IMG/VR virus record: IMGVR_UViG_3300008267_000155 | Location: 1 to 40,027 of that record | Length of the DNA: 40,027 nt | Source: a virus | Strand: one strand, 5' to 3' | Part shown: in pieces, positions 30,404-39,398 of the stretch | Layout: each line of letters opens with the position of its first letter | Numbering within the stretch: the stretch's first letter is position 1 | Position numbers and translations under genes: made by a program | Notes under the pieces: generated by a model | The model's input: only the letters and a program-made list of their open reading frames with translations | Told to the model about the DNA's origin: nothing | The model's database searches: none

Positions 30404-33400
30404 ATGTTAACGCAGTATAAAAATATCGATGAAATAAAAAATGCGGTTCGGTCATTATCCGGCGAACGTATTGCAAATCGTAAACTTCAATTTGCGAGTT
30501 ACGATATAAATGAAACTGTACGTTTTAATACGGATATAACTACTCAAACAGATGCATCTAGAATTGAAATGCATGTTTATTCCGATGATACTTGGTTAAC
30601 TGGTACGCATAAAATTGGCATAAAAAATAGTATACCGGAATATCGAGATAAAATTACCAATGAATTAATTACGTTTGGCGCACAGCCAGTTGCAATTGAT
30701 GTTTATGATGAATTTTCAAAATTAGATTTAACTGCAGGTACATTTAGAATTGCAATCAATTTCTTTAAGAATTTAATTGGAAGTTTTGAACGACAACATT
30801 TAAGAATTGATGAAATTTCTCCAGATCGTACGGAAATACGTTTACGTGCAATTGATGCTGACGATTCTGAATTTTTACAACAAATAACAAATTACATTGA
30901 TACGGTTAATCAAACTGCTAGCAGAACTTCATACAAATCGTATTTGTTAAATTTTAGTAGAAATCAATGTTTTGTTTTTGTTAATAGTGTAGTTGTTGGT
31001 GAATATTTGTATGTAAAATTGTACGAACCACTACCGGCTAACATAGAAACGGATTTTAAATGTTGGGTAGTAGAAGAACAAAAATCATCTTATATTGATA
31101 GAATTTCTATCGTACCGTCTATTACAAGACCACAATACAATCAATTATCAAATCCAAATTGGTATGCAAATGCCGATTACAATATTTCATCCGGCACTAA
31201 TTTTGATTCGTGGAATGATATATTAGGATCATCTGTACAAACATCTCAACAAATTATAGATGCATATTTTTCCGGAAGTTTATCTGGAATTAAATTAAAC
31301 ATAGATTTTACCGATTATAATAATTTTGTTTTTTATAGTTCAGCAACTGAACGTTTAGAGAATTTTAAATATAAGTTAGAACTTTTAGAATATTATGCTG
31401 CACAAAGTACAGCATTATCATATATTTCTGGATCTACAGCTACAACTAATGCTGCAGATTATACGGATAGAAAAACTGCATTAATAAGTGGTTTTGATGC
31501 GTTTGAAAAGTATTTATATTACGAGTCTTCATCTAGAATAACAACGTACAATATTCCGTTAGAAGCACCTACAGTACCGGAAGTTACTGGTAGTTATATT
31601 TTTCCGGTACCGAAGTCTAATTCATCTCGTCCGTACAATTTATATCCTATATCCAGTTCACAGTTTCAATCTTGGTATTCTACGGTTTATGCTAGTGCTA
31701 GTTTATATGATAATAGAAATATACACTCTTTAATCAAAGCAGTTCCAGAATTTATTAGATTCGATTCTAACAATGAAAATTTAGCTACATTTGTTAACAT
31801 GTTAGGTCATCATTATGATATACTTTATACGTATATTAATCACATGACTAAAATACATAAACGAGAAGAAAATCCTAAACTAGGTATGCCAAATGAATTG
31901 TTGTATTCTGTAGCAAAACAATTTGGATGGAACTTAACAGATGGAAATCAGTATCAAGATCTTTGGGGATATGTATTAGGAACAAATGAATCAGGGGTTC
32001 CGTTAACTGGATCTAATACAGTTGGAGATCCTAGTGTTCCCGGACGAGATATGACATACGCAGTATGGCGTCGCATCATAAATAACTTACCATTGTTATT
32101 AAAGTCAAAAGGGACTAAACGAAGTGTACAAGCATTGCTTTCTTGTTACGGTATTCCACAATCTTTGATAACAATTAAAGAATATGGAGGTCCTAGACTA
32201 GATAGAGCTCCCGTATATGAAAAATTAAATTTTGATTATGCTTTAGATTTAAGTGGAAGTTCTGCGGGTAGTGTAAAAATTACGTATACGACTACTCCAA
32301 CTGATATAGAATTTCGATTCCGTACGGCTAATGTAATTACAAATCCAACTATTCCATCTACAATGGAATTATTTGATATTAACGGCGGACAATTATATGC
32401 TACTATAGATTTTACTTCGGGCACTAAAGGTACTATTTCATTAAACGGAAATGCATCTACTCCAATAGAAATGTTTGATGGAGGATGGTTAAGTGTATTA
32501 GTAACATATGATTCAAATACTGGAGATTCGTATGCAGTTGTTAAACGTTCTAAATACGGAAAAATTGTAGCAGAAACATCAGTGACGGCCTCTGGAATTA
32601 CTATTCCTGCTGCTTCAAGTACATTGGAATTTGGAGGAGCGACTAATGCTGCTAGATTAAAAGGACAACTTCAAGAAATACGTTTATGGAATCGTACGTC
32701 ATCAATTGAACCATATTTTGACAATCACGTAAAAGCGCCATCTTCTTATAATAGTTCCAATCCATACAATGAATTATTGTTTCGTTTACCATTAACACAA
32801 AAAATTAATCACGCATTAACCGGTTCGTTGCAAGGAGTACAGCCAGTAGCGGCTAACTTTAGTGCATCGATGCAATCATGGTCTACTGCTACTCCATATG
32901 ATTCAATCGAAGAAACATATTATTTTGATGCAATATCATTGGCTGCCGGAACGTATGATGATAATAAAATACGATTAGAAGACAATGAATTAGTTGGAAA
33001 TTTAGATTTTGTAACTAGAGCTGAACGCAGTCAATTTGATAAAGCGCCATTAGATAGTAAAAAATTAGGAGTATATTTTTCTCCACAAACAATGATTGAT
33101 GAAGATATCATTGCACAACTAGGATTTACTGAATTAGATAGTTTTATTGGAGATCCGGGAGAGACTGAATCAAAATCATATCCTAGATTAATTCAACGTG
33201 CGCAATCGTATTGGAAAAAATATGCAGAAGCAAATGACATTAATGCTTATATAAAAATATTTACATTGTTTGATTTGTCATTTTTCCGACAATTAGAACA
33301 ACTATTACCGGCTCGTGCTGATAAATTAACTGGTATACTTATACAACCTAATATATTAGAACGAAGTAAAGATGTCGCATTGCCTAAATTGTCATACGAA

Positions 33401-33991
33401 AACAATGTATACAACGTAACTTTGCAAAGTGTTCCTCCTACTGCATCTGGAGATTATTTACAATACATAGGCGGAATTGATGGTCGTATTTTAACAATAT
33501 CCGGAAATGATGATGATCAATATCAAGCATATTTAACTGCATCTGACGCACAAAGATATAATGGTACTACATATTCATATGAGTATCTTGTATTTGATGG
33601 AAGTAGTTACATAACAGCATCTACCCCATATTGGCGTAGCGAAGCTTTTTGTCCTACAATTTTTACAAGCGTTGCATCTGAATATCAAATTACTTCTGCT
33701 AGTTATGTAGCAACATATACGGGGGTTACATATGGATCTGGCTCATATGGAACTAGTAGTTATGCTACTGTATCTTATAAATTTAGTGGAAGTATTGCAC
33801 AAGTACAAAATTATTTGCCAGCCGGAATTAACAATCAAAAATATAATGGATCTAAATTAACATCCGCAGACTTTAATATCAATTCTACGCAAACTGTAGA
33901 TGGCGGTCCATCAGTAGAATGGAAGACTGCAAATCCTAATCAGTTGATATATCAAACCTTAGGAGAACAAGGAAGTTTTGTTTTAGTATAA
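30404..33991 (+). CDS. Large baseplate wedge protein (gp7-like) with LamG-like domain (1195 aa)
   Basis: 1195 residues, the largest gene here. A middle region (about 460-600) with RRIINNLPLLLKSKGTKRSV and LLSCYGIPQSL resembles the tail-protein-I type core found in wedge proteins, which points to the T4 gp7 role. Residues about 610-810 are LamG/concanavalin-like: YALDLSGSSAGSVKITYTTT, FDGGWLSVLVTYDSNTGDSY and QLQEIRLWNRTS are the usual opening, middle and closing strands. The C-terminal third is beta-rich and Tyr/Ser/Gly-rich. A carbohydrate-binding-like fold inside a wedge protein suggests surface binding during adsorption. The wedge identity is moderately sure. Confidence 0.65.
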   Translation: MLTQYKNIDEIKNAVRSLSGERIANRKLQFASYDINETVRFNTDITTQTDASRIEMHVYSDDTWLTGTHKIGIKNSIPEYRDKITNELITFGAQPVAIDVYDEFSKLDLTAGTFRIAINFFKNLIGSFERQHLRIDEISPDRTEIRLRAIDADDSEFLQQITNYIDTVNQTASRTSYKSYLLNFSRNQCFVFVNSVVVGEYLYVKLYEPLPANIETDFKCWVVEEQKSSYIDRISIVPSITRPQYNQLSNPNWYANADYNISSGTNFDSWNDILGSSVQTSQQIIDAYFSGSLSGIKLNIDFTDYNNFVFYSSATERLENFKYKLELLEYYAAQSTALSYISGSTATTNAADYTDRKTALISGFDAFEKYLYYESSSRITTYNIPLEAPTVPEVTGSYIFPVPKSNSSRPYNLYPISSSQFQSWYSTVYASASLYDNRNIHSLIKAVPEFIRFDSNNENLATFVNMLGHHYDILYTYINHMTKIHKREENPKLGMPNELLYSVAKQFGWNLTDGNQYQDLWGYVLGTNESGVPLTGSNTVGDPSVPGRDMTYAVWRRIINNLPLLLKSKGTKRSVQALLSCYGIPQSLITIKEYGGPRLDRAPVYEKLNFDYALDLSGSSAGSVKITYTTTPTDIEFRFRTANVITNPTIPSTMELFDINGGQLYATIDFTSGTKGTISLNGNASTPIEMFDGGWLSVLVTYDSNTGDSYAVVKRSKYGKIVAETSVTASGITIPAASSTLEFGGATNAARLKGQLQEIRLWNRTSSIEPYFDNHVKAPSSYNSSNPYNELLFRLPLTQKINHALTGSLQGVQPVAANFSASMQSWSTATPYDSIEETYYFDAISLAAGTYDDNKIRLEDNELVGNLDFVTRAERSQFDKAPLDSKKLGVYFSPQTMIDEDIIAQLGFTELDSFIGDPGETESKSYPRLIQRAQSYWKKYAEANDINAYIKIFTLFDLSFFRQLEQLLPARADKLTGILIQPNILERSKDVALPKLSYENNVYNVTLQSVPPTASGDYLQYIGGIDGRILTISGNDDDQYQAYLTASDAQRYNGTTYSYEYLVFDGSSYITASTPYWRSEAFCPTIFTSVASEYQITSASYVATYTGVTYGSGSYGTSSYATVSYKFSGSIAQVQNYLPAGINNQKYNGSKLTSADFNINSTQTVDGGPSVEWKTANPNQLIYQTLGEQGSFVLV

Positions 33992-34004
33992 ATTTTAATA
34001 GTAG

Positions 34005-34020
34005 ATATTTATTTTAAATA
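34005..34020 (+). promoter_or_regulatory. Late-promoter-like motif ATATTTATTTTAAATA
   Basis: A variant of the late motif in the 39-base gap before the next gene, followed by AGGAATAAAAT. Confidence 0.5.
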
Positions 34021-34030
34021 GGAATAAAAT

Positions 34031-34693
34031 ATGGGATACTTAGATAATAGTTCTGTAACTGTTGATGCTATCTTAACTCTTAAAGGCCGAGAATTGCTAG
34101 CAAGAGGCGGAGATGCATTTAAAATTACTCAGTTTGCTTTAGGGGATGATGAAGTAGATTATTCGTTATGGAATCCAAATCATCCATTAGGAACTAACTA
34201 TTACGGCGTAATCATTGAGAATATGCCAATAGTTGAAGCAGTTGCTGATGAAACTCAAGCATTGCGTTACAAATTAATTACATTGCCAAAACAAACAACT
34301 AATATACCGGTAGTTACGGTAGGAAATACTGCTATTACTTTATTAGCATCTGGCGACGCTTCGGCAATTTCTCCAAATACTAGCAATTTAACTGGAGGTA
34401 ATTCTAATTTAGGATATACAGCAATATTATCAGATTCTACAGTTGCTGATATTCAAGTAACACGTGCATTACAAAATTCCGTGTTGCCAACTAGTCCTAG
34501 ATTTATTGGAGATAATGAAGACGCACAAAGCGTTGCGGTTGCTGGATTTGAATTCCGAGTTATAGCAAAAGCACAATATATTGAAGATAAAACTGCAACC
34601 ATTACTATTATTGGAAACGAAACTGGTGGTAGCGTTACTATTAATTTAACAGTTAAAAAAGTTACTGCAGTAACAAATAATGCAACTAGTTAA
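34031..34693 (+). CDS. Conserved virion structural protein (220 aa)
   Basis: 220 residues. It opens MGYLDNSSVTVDAILTLKGR, followed by ELLARGGDAFKITQFALGDD, a pattern I associate with structural proteins of Bacteroidota phages, though no T4 counterpart is evident. The second half is strand-rich with Thr/Asn/Ala, a probable beta-sandwich. It has its own late-type motif and starts the last part of the tail block. A neck, baseplate or fibre-attachment part is possible. Confidence 0.55.
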   Translation: MGYLDNSSVTVDAILTLKGRELLARGGDAFKITQFALGDDEVDYSLWNPNHPLGTNYYGVIIENMPIVEAVADETQALRYKLITLPKQTTNIPVVTVGNTAITLLASGDASAISPNTSNLTGGNSNLGYTAILSDSTVADIQVTRALQNSVLPTSPRFIGDNEDAQSVAVAGFEFRVIAKAQYIEDKTATITIIGNETGGSVTINLTVKKVTAVTNNATS

Positions 34694-34706
34694 TAAAGAA
34701 GTAAAT

Positions 34707-35993
34707 ATGAAAGATTTTATTAAAAAATTAAAACAACAACCTAAGCAAGGCGGATTTCCTCTTGGTAATCAATCCGGTAATCAACAATCTGGCGGAGTAC
34801 GTGGCGGCGGTTTACTTCAAAGTCAAAATGTAGCTGCTCAAGCAGGTGCTGCATTCAATGAACAAGTACAACAGTTGGCTCAGCAACTTGCTAACGAAAT
34901 AATTGCAGAACAACAGCAAACTACAATATTAGCAAGAAACGGACGCGTATATACTAGATTTGATCAAACTAATGATGTAGTATCTAATCAGACTGAAACT
35001 GTCACTGCTGGGTTATGGAGCGATAATGTTGCCGGATTAACTACGTATTTTTCTTCGTCAGCACAAACTACATCTCAGAGAAGATACTATGTAGATGTAT
35101 ATCAAGAAACTCCTAGCGCCGATGGCGCAGCTGTTCAATTTGCTTTAGCATATGGACATGCATTAGGAAGTGGCTCTTCAGCCCAAGGTACTCAAAATGA
35201 TTCTCCTACTAGAGCCGTTTATTCTCAATATAGACAACTTTTATTAAGTGCAAATCAATCTAGATTTACGACAGCTGGATCTGGTAGTACAGATTCCATA
35301 TACGTATTAAATTTTAAAAGAAATCGTTTAAAGGAACGTTTAGATGCTGGTAATTTCGAACTACCTTTATTATCAATATCTACTCACGATGTTAATGCAA
35401 CTGGATCAGTTACAGTAGGCTCTAACGTAATCAAATTGATAGATGATTCTTCAATTGCATCTGCAACTATAGGAGATTCTGGAAAAGTTTATAACGTTGT
35501 ATCTGGTTCTATAACAAATGGAGTTTTCAACTCTACATCACCTGTATATTATGGTTTAGCTTATCCAGACCATGGCGTATTGGTATTAGATGGAAAAATG
35601 TTAGATGGACAATTAAGTTTTGCTACTAATTTAAGTGGTAGTACGACTGCCGGAGCAGAAGGTAATAATCATTTCCTTTTATATCATTCAATTTCCGGAT
35701 CCGGTGCATTATCTAATCAATTTTTAGCAAGAAATTCAGAAAAAATTACTAGTACACATTATTTCGTAAGAGTAAAAAATGCAGAATATAATTTTTCAAA
35801 CAATCCATCTTATGTAACTGGAAGTGTTGGGCAGATTTCACAAACCACATTTATCGGAGATCCTAAAACTTATATTACTACGGTTGGTTTATACAATGAT
35901 AGTAGAGAATTATTAGCAGTTGCTAAATTAAGTAAGCCATTATTGAAATCATTTCAAAGAGAAGCATTGATTCGAGTTAAGCTTGATTACTAA
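34707..35993 (+). CDS. Virion structural protein with shared C-terminal module (428 aa)
   Basis: I chose ATG at 34707 (MKDFIKKLKQQPKQGG), as the alternative at 34680 lies inside the preceding gene. 428 residues. Residues about 10-75 are Gln/Gly-rich and probably unfolded or coiled. The remainder is beta-rich with Ser/Thr/Asn. The last 40 or so residues (YITTVGLYNDSRELLAVAKL and on) match the end of the next gene's product. The repeat of this end module suggests a common attachment or folding role. A tail-fibre or baseplate surface protein is likely. Confidence 0.6.
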   Translation: MKDFIKKLKQQPKQGGFPLGNQSGNQQSGGVRGGGLLQSQNVAAQAGAAFNEQVQQLAQQLANEIIAEQQQTTILARNGRVYTRFDQTNDVVSNQTETVTAGLWSDNVAGLTTYFSSSAQTTSQRRYYVDVYQETPSADGAAVQFALAYGHALGSGSSAQGTQNDSPTRAVYSQYRQLLLSANQSRFTTAGSGSTDSIYVLNFKRNRLKERLDAGNFELPLLSISTHDVNATGSVTVGSNVIKLIDDSSIASATIGDSGKVYNVVSGSITNGVFNSTSPVYYGLAYPDHGVLVLDGKMLDGQLSFATNLSGSTTAGAEGNNHFLLYHSISGSGALSNQFLARNSEKITSTHYFVRVKNAEYNFSNNPSYVTGSVGQISQTTFIGDPKTYITTVGLYNDSRELLAVAKLSKPLLKSFQREALIRVKLDY

Positions 35994-36011
35994 AACAATC
36001 AATGATTTGAG

Positions 36012-36047
36012 CCCTGTTATATTTATTATAAATGTAGCAGGGTTTTT
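36012..36047 (+). terminator. Terminator hairpin that contains a late-promoter motif
   Basis: CCCTG (36012-36016) pairs with CAGGG (36038-36042), followed by five T residues (36043-36047). The loop arms TTATATTTAT and ATAAATGTAG extend the pairing, and they contain the late motif TATATTTATTATAAATG (36019-36034). The same bases could terminate upstream transcription and start the next gene, whose ATG is at 36054. Confidence 0.6.
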
Positions 36048-36053
36048 ACTATT

Positions 36054-37619
36054 ATGACAAACGTAATAAATAGCATAGATATATATCAAGGAATCAATCC
36101 AACTGTTTTTAAAAAAGTGGATTCTAGCGATGTATCTAGCAATCCGTTTCAGACATATAAATTGTGGACGTTTTATTCAGGCAGTGCAACTTCAAGTTGT
36201 TTGCCATTAATTGGTATTTATTCCGATCCAAATAATCTTCCGGCATTAGATTCAGATGTTGCTTATAATAGTGCATCCAATGTAGATGGAAGTTTAAGAT
36301 CCGTAACTTATTTTTCTATTAATCATCTTTTTTATAAAAATAAATTCGAACCGTATAATACATTTGGACCGACTAATTTAAATCGCACTCCAAAATTTTT
36401 ATATCAAACCGCATCTGTATTATCTATACCTAATATACGAGTCGGTGAAGGAATAAAACCTGCATCATTTCAATTTACTGGAAGTGTAAATTTAAGTTCG
36501 GATATGTATGGTAATGTAATAGAAACTGCTTTTAATACAGCATCTATTGTTTCAGAAACAAAATATTACGAAGGTTTTAATGAATATTTTGATACGACAC
36601 GTATTACGTATGAAAGTCAAAACGTAACATATCAGCCCGGAGTTACAACTACAACTGGAGCAACTTCTTCAATTGGATTATCGGCTAAATTCAATGGCAA
36701 CGGTTACATAAAAGATGATATATTAGGACAATATGATAGAAGTACAGATTATAGTATTGCATTTTTTATATCTGGCGCAAATTCTACAATAAATAATGAG
36801 TTAGTATTAACTAAAGCTTCTAGTAGTATTACTCCAAAATATCCGTTTCGAATAGAATTAAGTGGTAGCAATCAATTAATTTTTTCAGCTGCTGGTAGTA
36901 CTACATTTAAAACGCAAATTACTTCATCTACTTTTGTTACTGCATCTTGGTATCATGTTGTATGTCAAAAAACTGGAAGTAATTTACAAATGTATATTAA
37001 TGGTACGCTGCATGCATATGCTAGTAGTACGTTATTACAAATGCCGTTAGGCCCATTTACTTCATCTGCAAGAATTGATAACAATCACCCATTGTATATA
37101 GGAGGATATTCCGTTACGTCGAACAATTTACAAGGGTATTTAGATGAAATACGAATTTATACCAAAGCATTAACTGCTACACAAATTGGTTATTTAGCAG
37201 ATCGTACGCAAGGCGGAACTATGTTACAGACTAACAAAGTTGGTAACGTATTTGCTAAACAAGGAATGACTGTAATATCCAGTCCAGATTATCGTTACAA
37301 CAATATTTTAACCGTACCATATACTGCTAGTTATCGTAGCACATTAACAATGTATGAATTAGGAGTTATTACTCGCATTGATGCTGGCGATTTTAACTTA
37401 TCATTGAATCCTAGTTTAACCATGGATGACGATGTTACGTATCAAACATTTGCTAGTTCCAGCGTATTTTCTCCTTACATAACTACAATTGGCTTGTATG
37501 ATAATTACGGACAATTGTTGGCAATTGCTAAATTAGCACAACCTATTAAAAAACGAGACGATGTTGATATGAATTTTTTCATACGACTTGATATTGATAA
37601 AAACATTTTACCGGGATAA
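36054..37619 (+). CDS. Tail-fibre-type protein with LamG-like domain (521 aa)
   Basis: 521 residues. Residues about 200-385 form a LamG/concanavalin-like domain: opening AKFNGNGYIKDD and YSIAFFISG, middle SWYHVVCQKTGSNLQMYING, closing YLDEIRIYTKALTATQIGYL. Such domains bind carbohydrates. N-terminal residues are an unassigned beta-rich region, and the C-terminal 65 share with the previous gene the pattern YITTIGLYDNYGQLLAIAKL. This makes it a good candidate for a receptor-binding protein acting at the host surface. It begins right after the terminator/promoter hairpin at 36012. Confidence 0.65.
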   Translation: MTNVINSIDIYQGINPTVFKKVDSSDVSSNPFQTYKLWTFYSGSATSSCLPLIGIYSDPNNLPALDSDVAYNSASNVDGSLRSVTYFSINHLFYKNKFEPYNTFGPTNLNRTPKFLYQTASVLSIPNIRVGEGIKPASFQFTGSVNLSSDMYGNVIETAFNTASIVSETKYYEGFNEYFDTTRITYESQNVTYQPGVTTTTGATSSIGLSAKFNGNGYIKDDILGQYDRSTDYSIAFFISGANSTINNELVLTKASSSITPKYPFRIELSGSNQLIFSAAGSTTFKTQITSSTFVTASWYHVVCQKTGSNLQMYINGTLHAYASSTLLQMPLGPFTSSARIDNNHPLYIGGYSVTSNNLQGYLDEIRIYTKALTATQIGYLADRTQGGTMLQTNKVGNVFAKQGMTVISSPDYRYNNILTVPYTASYRSTLTMYELGVITRIDAGDFNLSLNPSLTMDDDVTYQTFASSSVFSPYITTIGLYDNYGQLLAIAKLAQPIKKRDDVDMNFFIRLDIDKNILPG

Positions 37620-37622
37620 TGC

Positions 37623-38159
37623 ATGATACGTTTAAAACATTTATTACGAGAAATGTCTGATTCGGATATTCGTCGTTGTTTGGATAAAATTCAAAACAAA
37701 CAATTCAAACTTATAGCACAAGGAGACAACGGCCGAGTTTATGAAATCAACGATGAAGACAAAGTATTTAAAATTACCAAAGAACAAGATGAATATGAAG
37801 TAGCACGTAATATCGTGAATCGTTATACTGAATTTACTACGTTTATTCCTGTTTATTACGTTGATGGTAAAAATATGTATATCATGGCAAATGCAGAACA
37901 ATTACCCGTACGCATGAAACGAGAAATAGATTTGTTTATGCAAGATTTTGCCGTATATGCACGGGGCGAAGGTGGAGAAGTTTCCATATTTGATTTTTTA
38001 GATGAAACGGATTCTATAGATCCTCGTTTAGATAATTTTTTAAATGCTCTCAAAACCGACGTTAATAGGATTGGAATACCGGAATTTGATTTAGATTTAG
38101 ATTTTCGATCCGATAATGTCATGACGTGGAACGGAAATTTAGTATTAGTTGATTGGTAA
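37623..38159 (+). CDS. Kinase-fold-like protein with packaging-type N-terminus (178 aa)
   Basis: 178 residues, beginning MIRLKHLLREMSD, a clear copy of the recurrent signal with a likely cleavage after Glu10. The rest has the order of a protein-kinase/aminoglycoside-kinase fold: a glycine loop LIAQGDNGRVYEI at 30-42, KVFKIT at 47-52 with Lys50 as the ATP-binding lysine, a Glu in the following helix (Glu59), hinge YIMANAEQL, a catalytic-loop-like DFRSDNVM with Asp160 and Asn165, and VLVDW ending at Asp177, in place of DFG. The protein stops there, so the usual C-terminal lobe is missing. If active it would phosphorylate a host target soon after entry. It could also be a degenerate binder. Confidence 0.6.
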   Translation: MIRLKHLLREMSDSDIRRCLDKIQNKQFKLIAQGDNGRVYEINDEDKVFKITKEQDEYEVARNIVNRYTEFTTFIPVYYVDGKNMYIMANAEQLPVRMKREIDLFMQDFAVYARGEGGEVSIFDFLDETDSIDPRLDNFLNALKTDVNRIGIPEFDLDLDFRSDNVMTWNGNLVLVDW

Positions 38160-38171
38160 TATTTATTATAT
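38158..38171 (+). promoter_or_regulatory. Late-promoter-like motif next to a start codon
   Basis: AATATTTATTATAT lies across the previous stop and directly precedes the ATG at 38172. Confidence 0.45.
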
Positions 38172-39380
38172 ATGAAACAGAACCTATTAGAACGTATTAT
38201 TAGAACAATGCTTTTTGAACAAAGCGAAGTTACTCCGATTGAATATGATCCAGAAGATATCCCGGTAAAAATTACATTGATGAATGGTGCCGATAAAACA
38301 ACTGAAAGATCGGAATACGAAGCTGCAGGTGCGGTATATGGATTTGATGTAAAAGTTATTGCAAAAAAATTCAAACCGAAACAAGAACCCGGCACGGATA
38401 AACAAAAAACTAAATTACCGAAAGTACGTGCTTCTGCAGATGTTTTATTTAAATCTATTAATGATACGTTAAAACAACCACAATTTGCTAAAGCATCGAG
38501 TATGTTAAACAACAATCATAATGTGTTGATAAGTGGCGATTTACGACCATCTGCTAGAGTTTTTTCTTTTCGATGTTGGGTATTTGACCGTGAATTTTTT
38601 GCTAATCAAACTGAATTGTTTTTAAAGAAAGATACAACAACTAGACCCGAAGATAGTGTACAAATATTCGTACGAACCCCCGAACGATTAGGCGATTCTT
38701 CAATAAATAAATTTGAAAATGGAGAATATTATGCGAAACAGTTGTTACTAAACAAAGGTTTAAATCGACAAAATGTAGATCCAATTGGATTAAAACAATA
38801 TGAAGAATGGTACAACAAATTAAAAAAAATTAATATTACATTGCCAACCGTAGATTTTACAAAAATAGATATTAGCAAATTACCAGAAGCTCCCGTTGTT
38901 GAACCGGATGCTCCAATTGAAAAAATATATTCTGTCGACATGGGTGGTAAAGATGTAGATCTTTTTAGTAAAATGGAAAATGAAGAAATAACAGTTATTT
39001 TTACATTATTAGCAGATAAAGTTTTAAGTAAAGTTACAAAAACGTTTTTATTTACAGGAGATATATTAGATGATAAATATGAACAAGATATAATTCAATA
39101 TGTAGGTTCCGTAACAGATCCGGTTACGATGAATAAACTATTTATTGGAACGATACAAGCTGAAGCTTATAATTCCGTTACTCTAGAATTAGAGTATCGT
39201 TTTTGGCAAGGAACAATTACTGATTTTAAATTTTGGGAAGAAGCCGGAGGCATAATGAAAGATTACCTAGTATCGGGAGATGTAGAAAATGGAGTCTTTG
39301 TAGATTCAGCAACGATAACGAAGCCGAATGGAAAAACTAGTACTTGGAAAGAATATATAGATTGGAAAAAATCTAATTAG
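38172..39380 (+). CDS. Putative packaged protein (402 aa)
   Basis: 402 residues. The start MKQNLLERIIRTMLFEQSEV is a longer variant of the recurrent signal (MLFE, possible cleavage after Glu16), like the one at 6912. The mature part is Lys/Glu-rich with alternating helices and strands and no recognised domain. A Pro-rich linker (KLPEAPVVEPDAPIEKIY) near residues 236-253 divides two domains. It follows the kinase-like gene by 12 bases and may share its transcript, so the two could be co-packaged. Function unknown. Confidence 0.55.
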   Translation: MKQNLLERIIRTMLFEQSEVTPIEYDPEDIPVKITLMNGADKTTERSEYEAAGAVYGFDVKVIAKKFKPKQEPGTDKQKTKLPKVRASADVLFKSINDTLKQPQFAKASSMLNNNHNVLISGDLRPSARVFSFRCWVFDREFFANQTELFLKKDTTTRPEDSVQIFVRTPERLGDSSINKFENGEYYAKQLLLNKGLNRQNVDPIGLKQYEEWYNKLKKINITLPTVDFTKIDISKLPEAPVVEPDAPIEKIYSVDMGGKDVDLFSKMENEEITVIFTLLADKVLSKVTKTFLFTGDILDDKYEQDIIQYVGSVTDPVTMNKLFIGTIQAEAYNSVTLELEYRFWQGTITDFKFWEEAGGIMKDYLVSGDVENGVFVDSATITKPNGKTSTWKEYIDWKKSN

Positions 39381-39398
39381 AATAAATATAAAATAGTT

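Noticed and set aside
34680-34706. Upstream start for the 428-residue structural protein
   Set aside because: It lies in the end of the preceding gene; ATG at 34707 is better placed after GAAGTAAAT.
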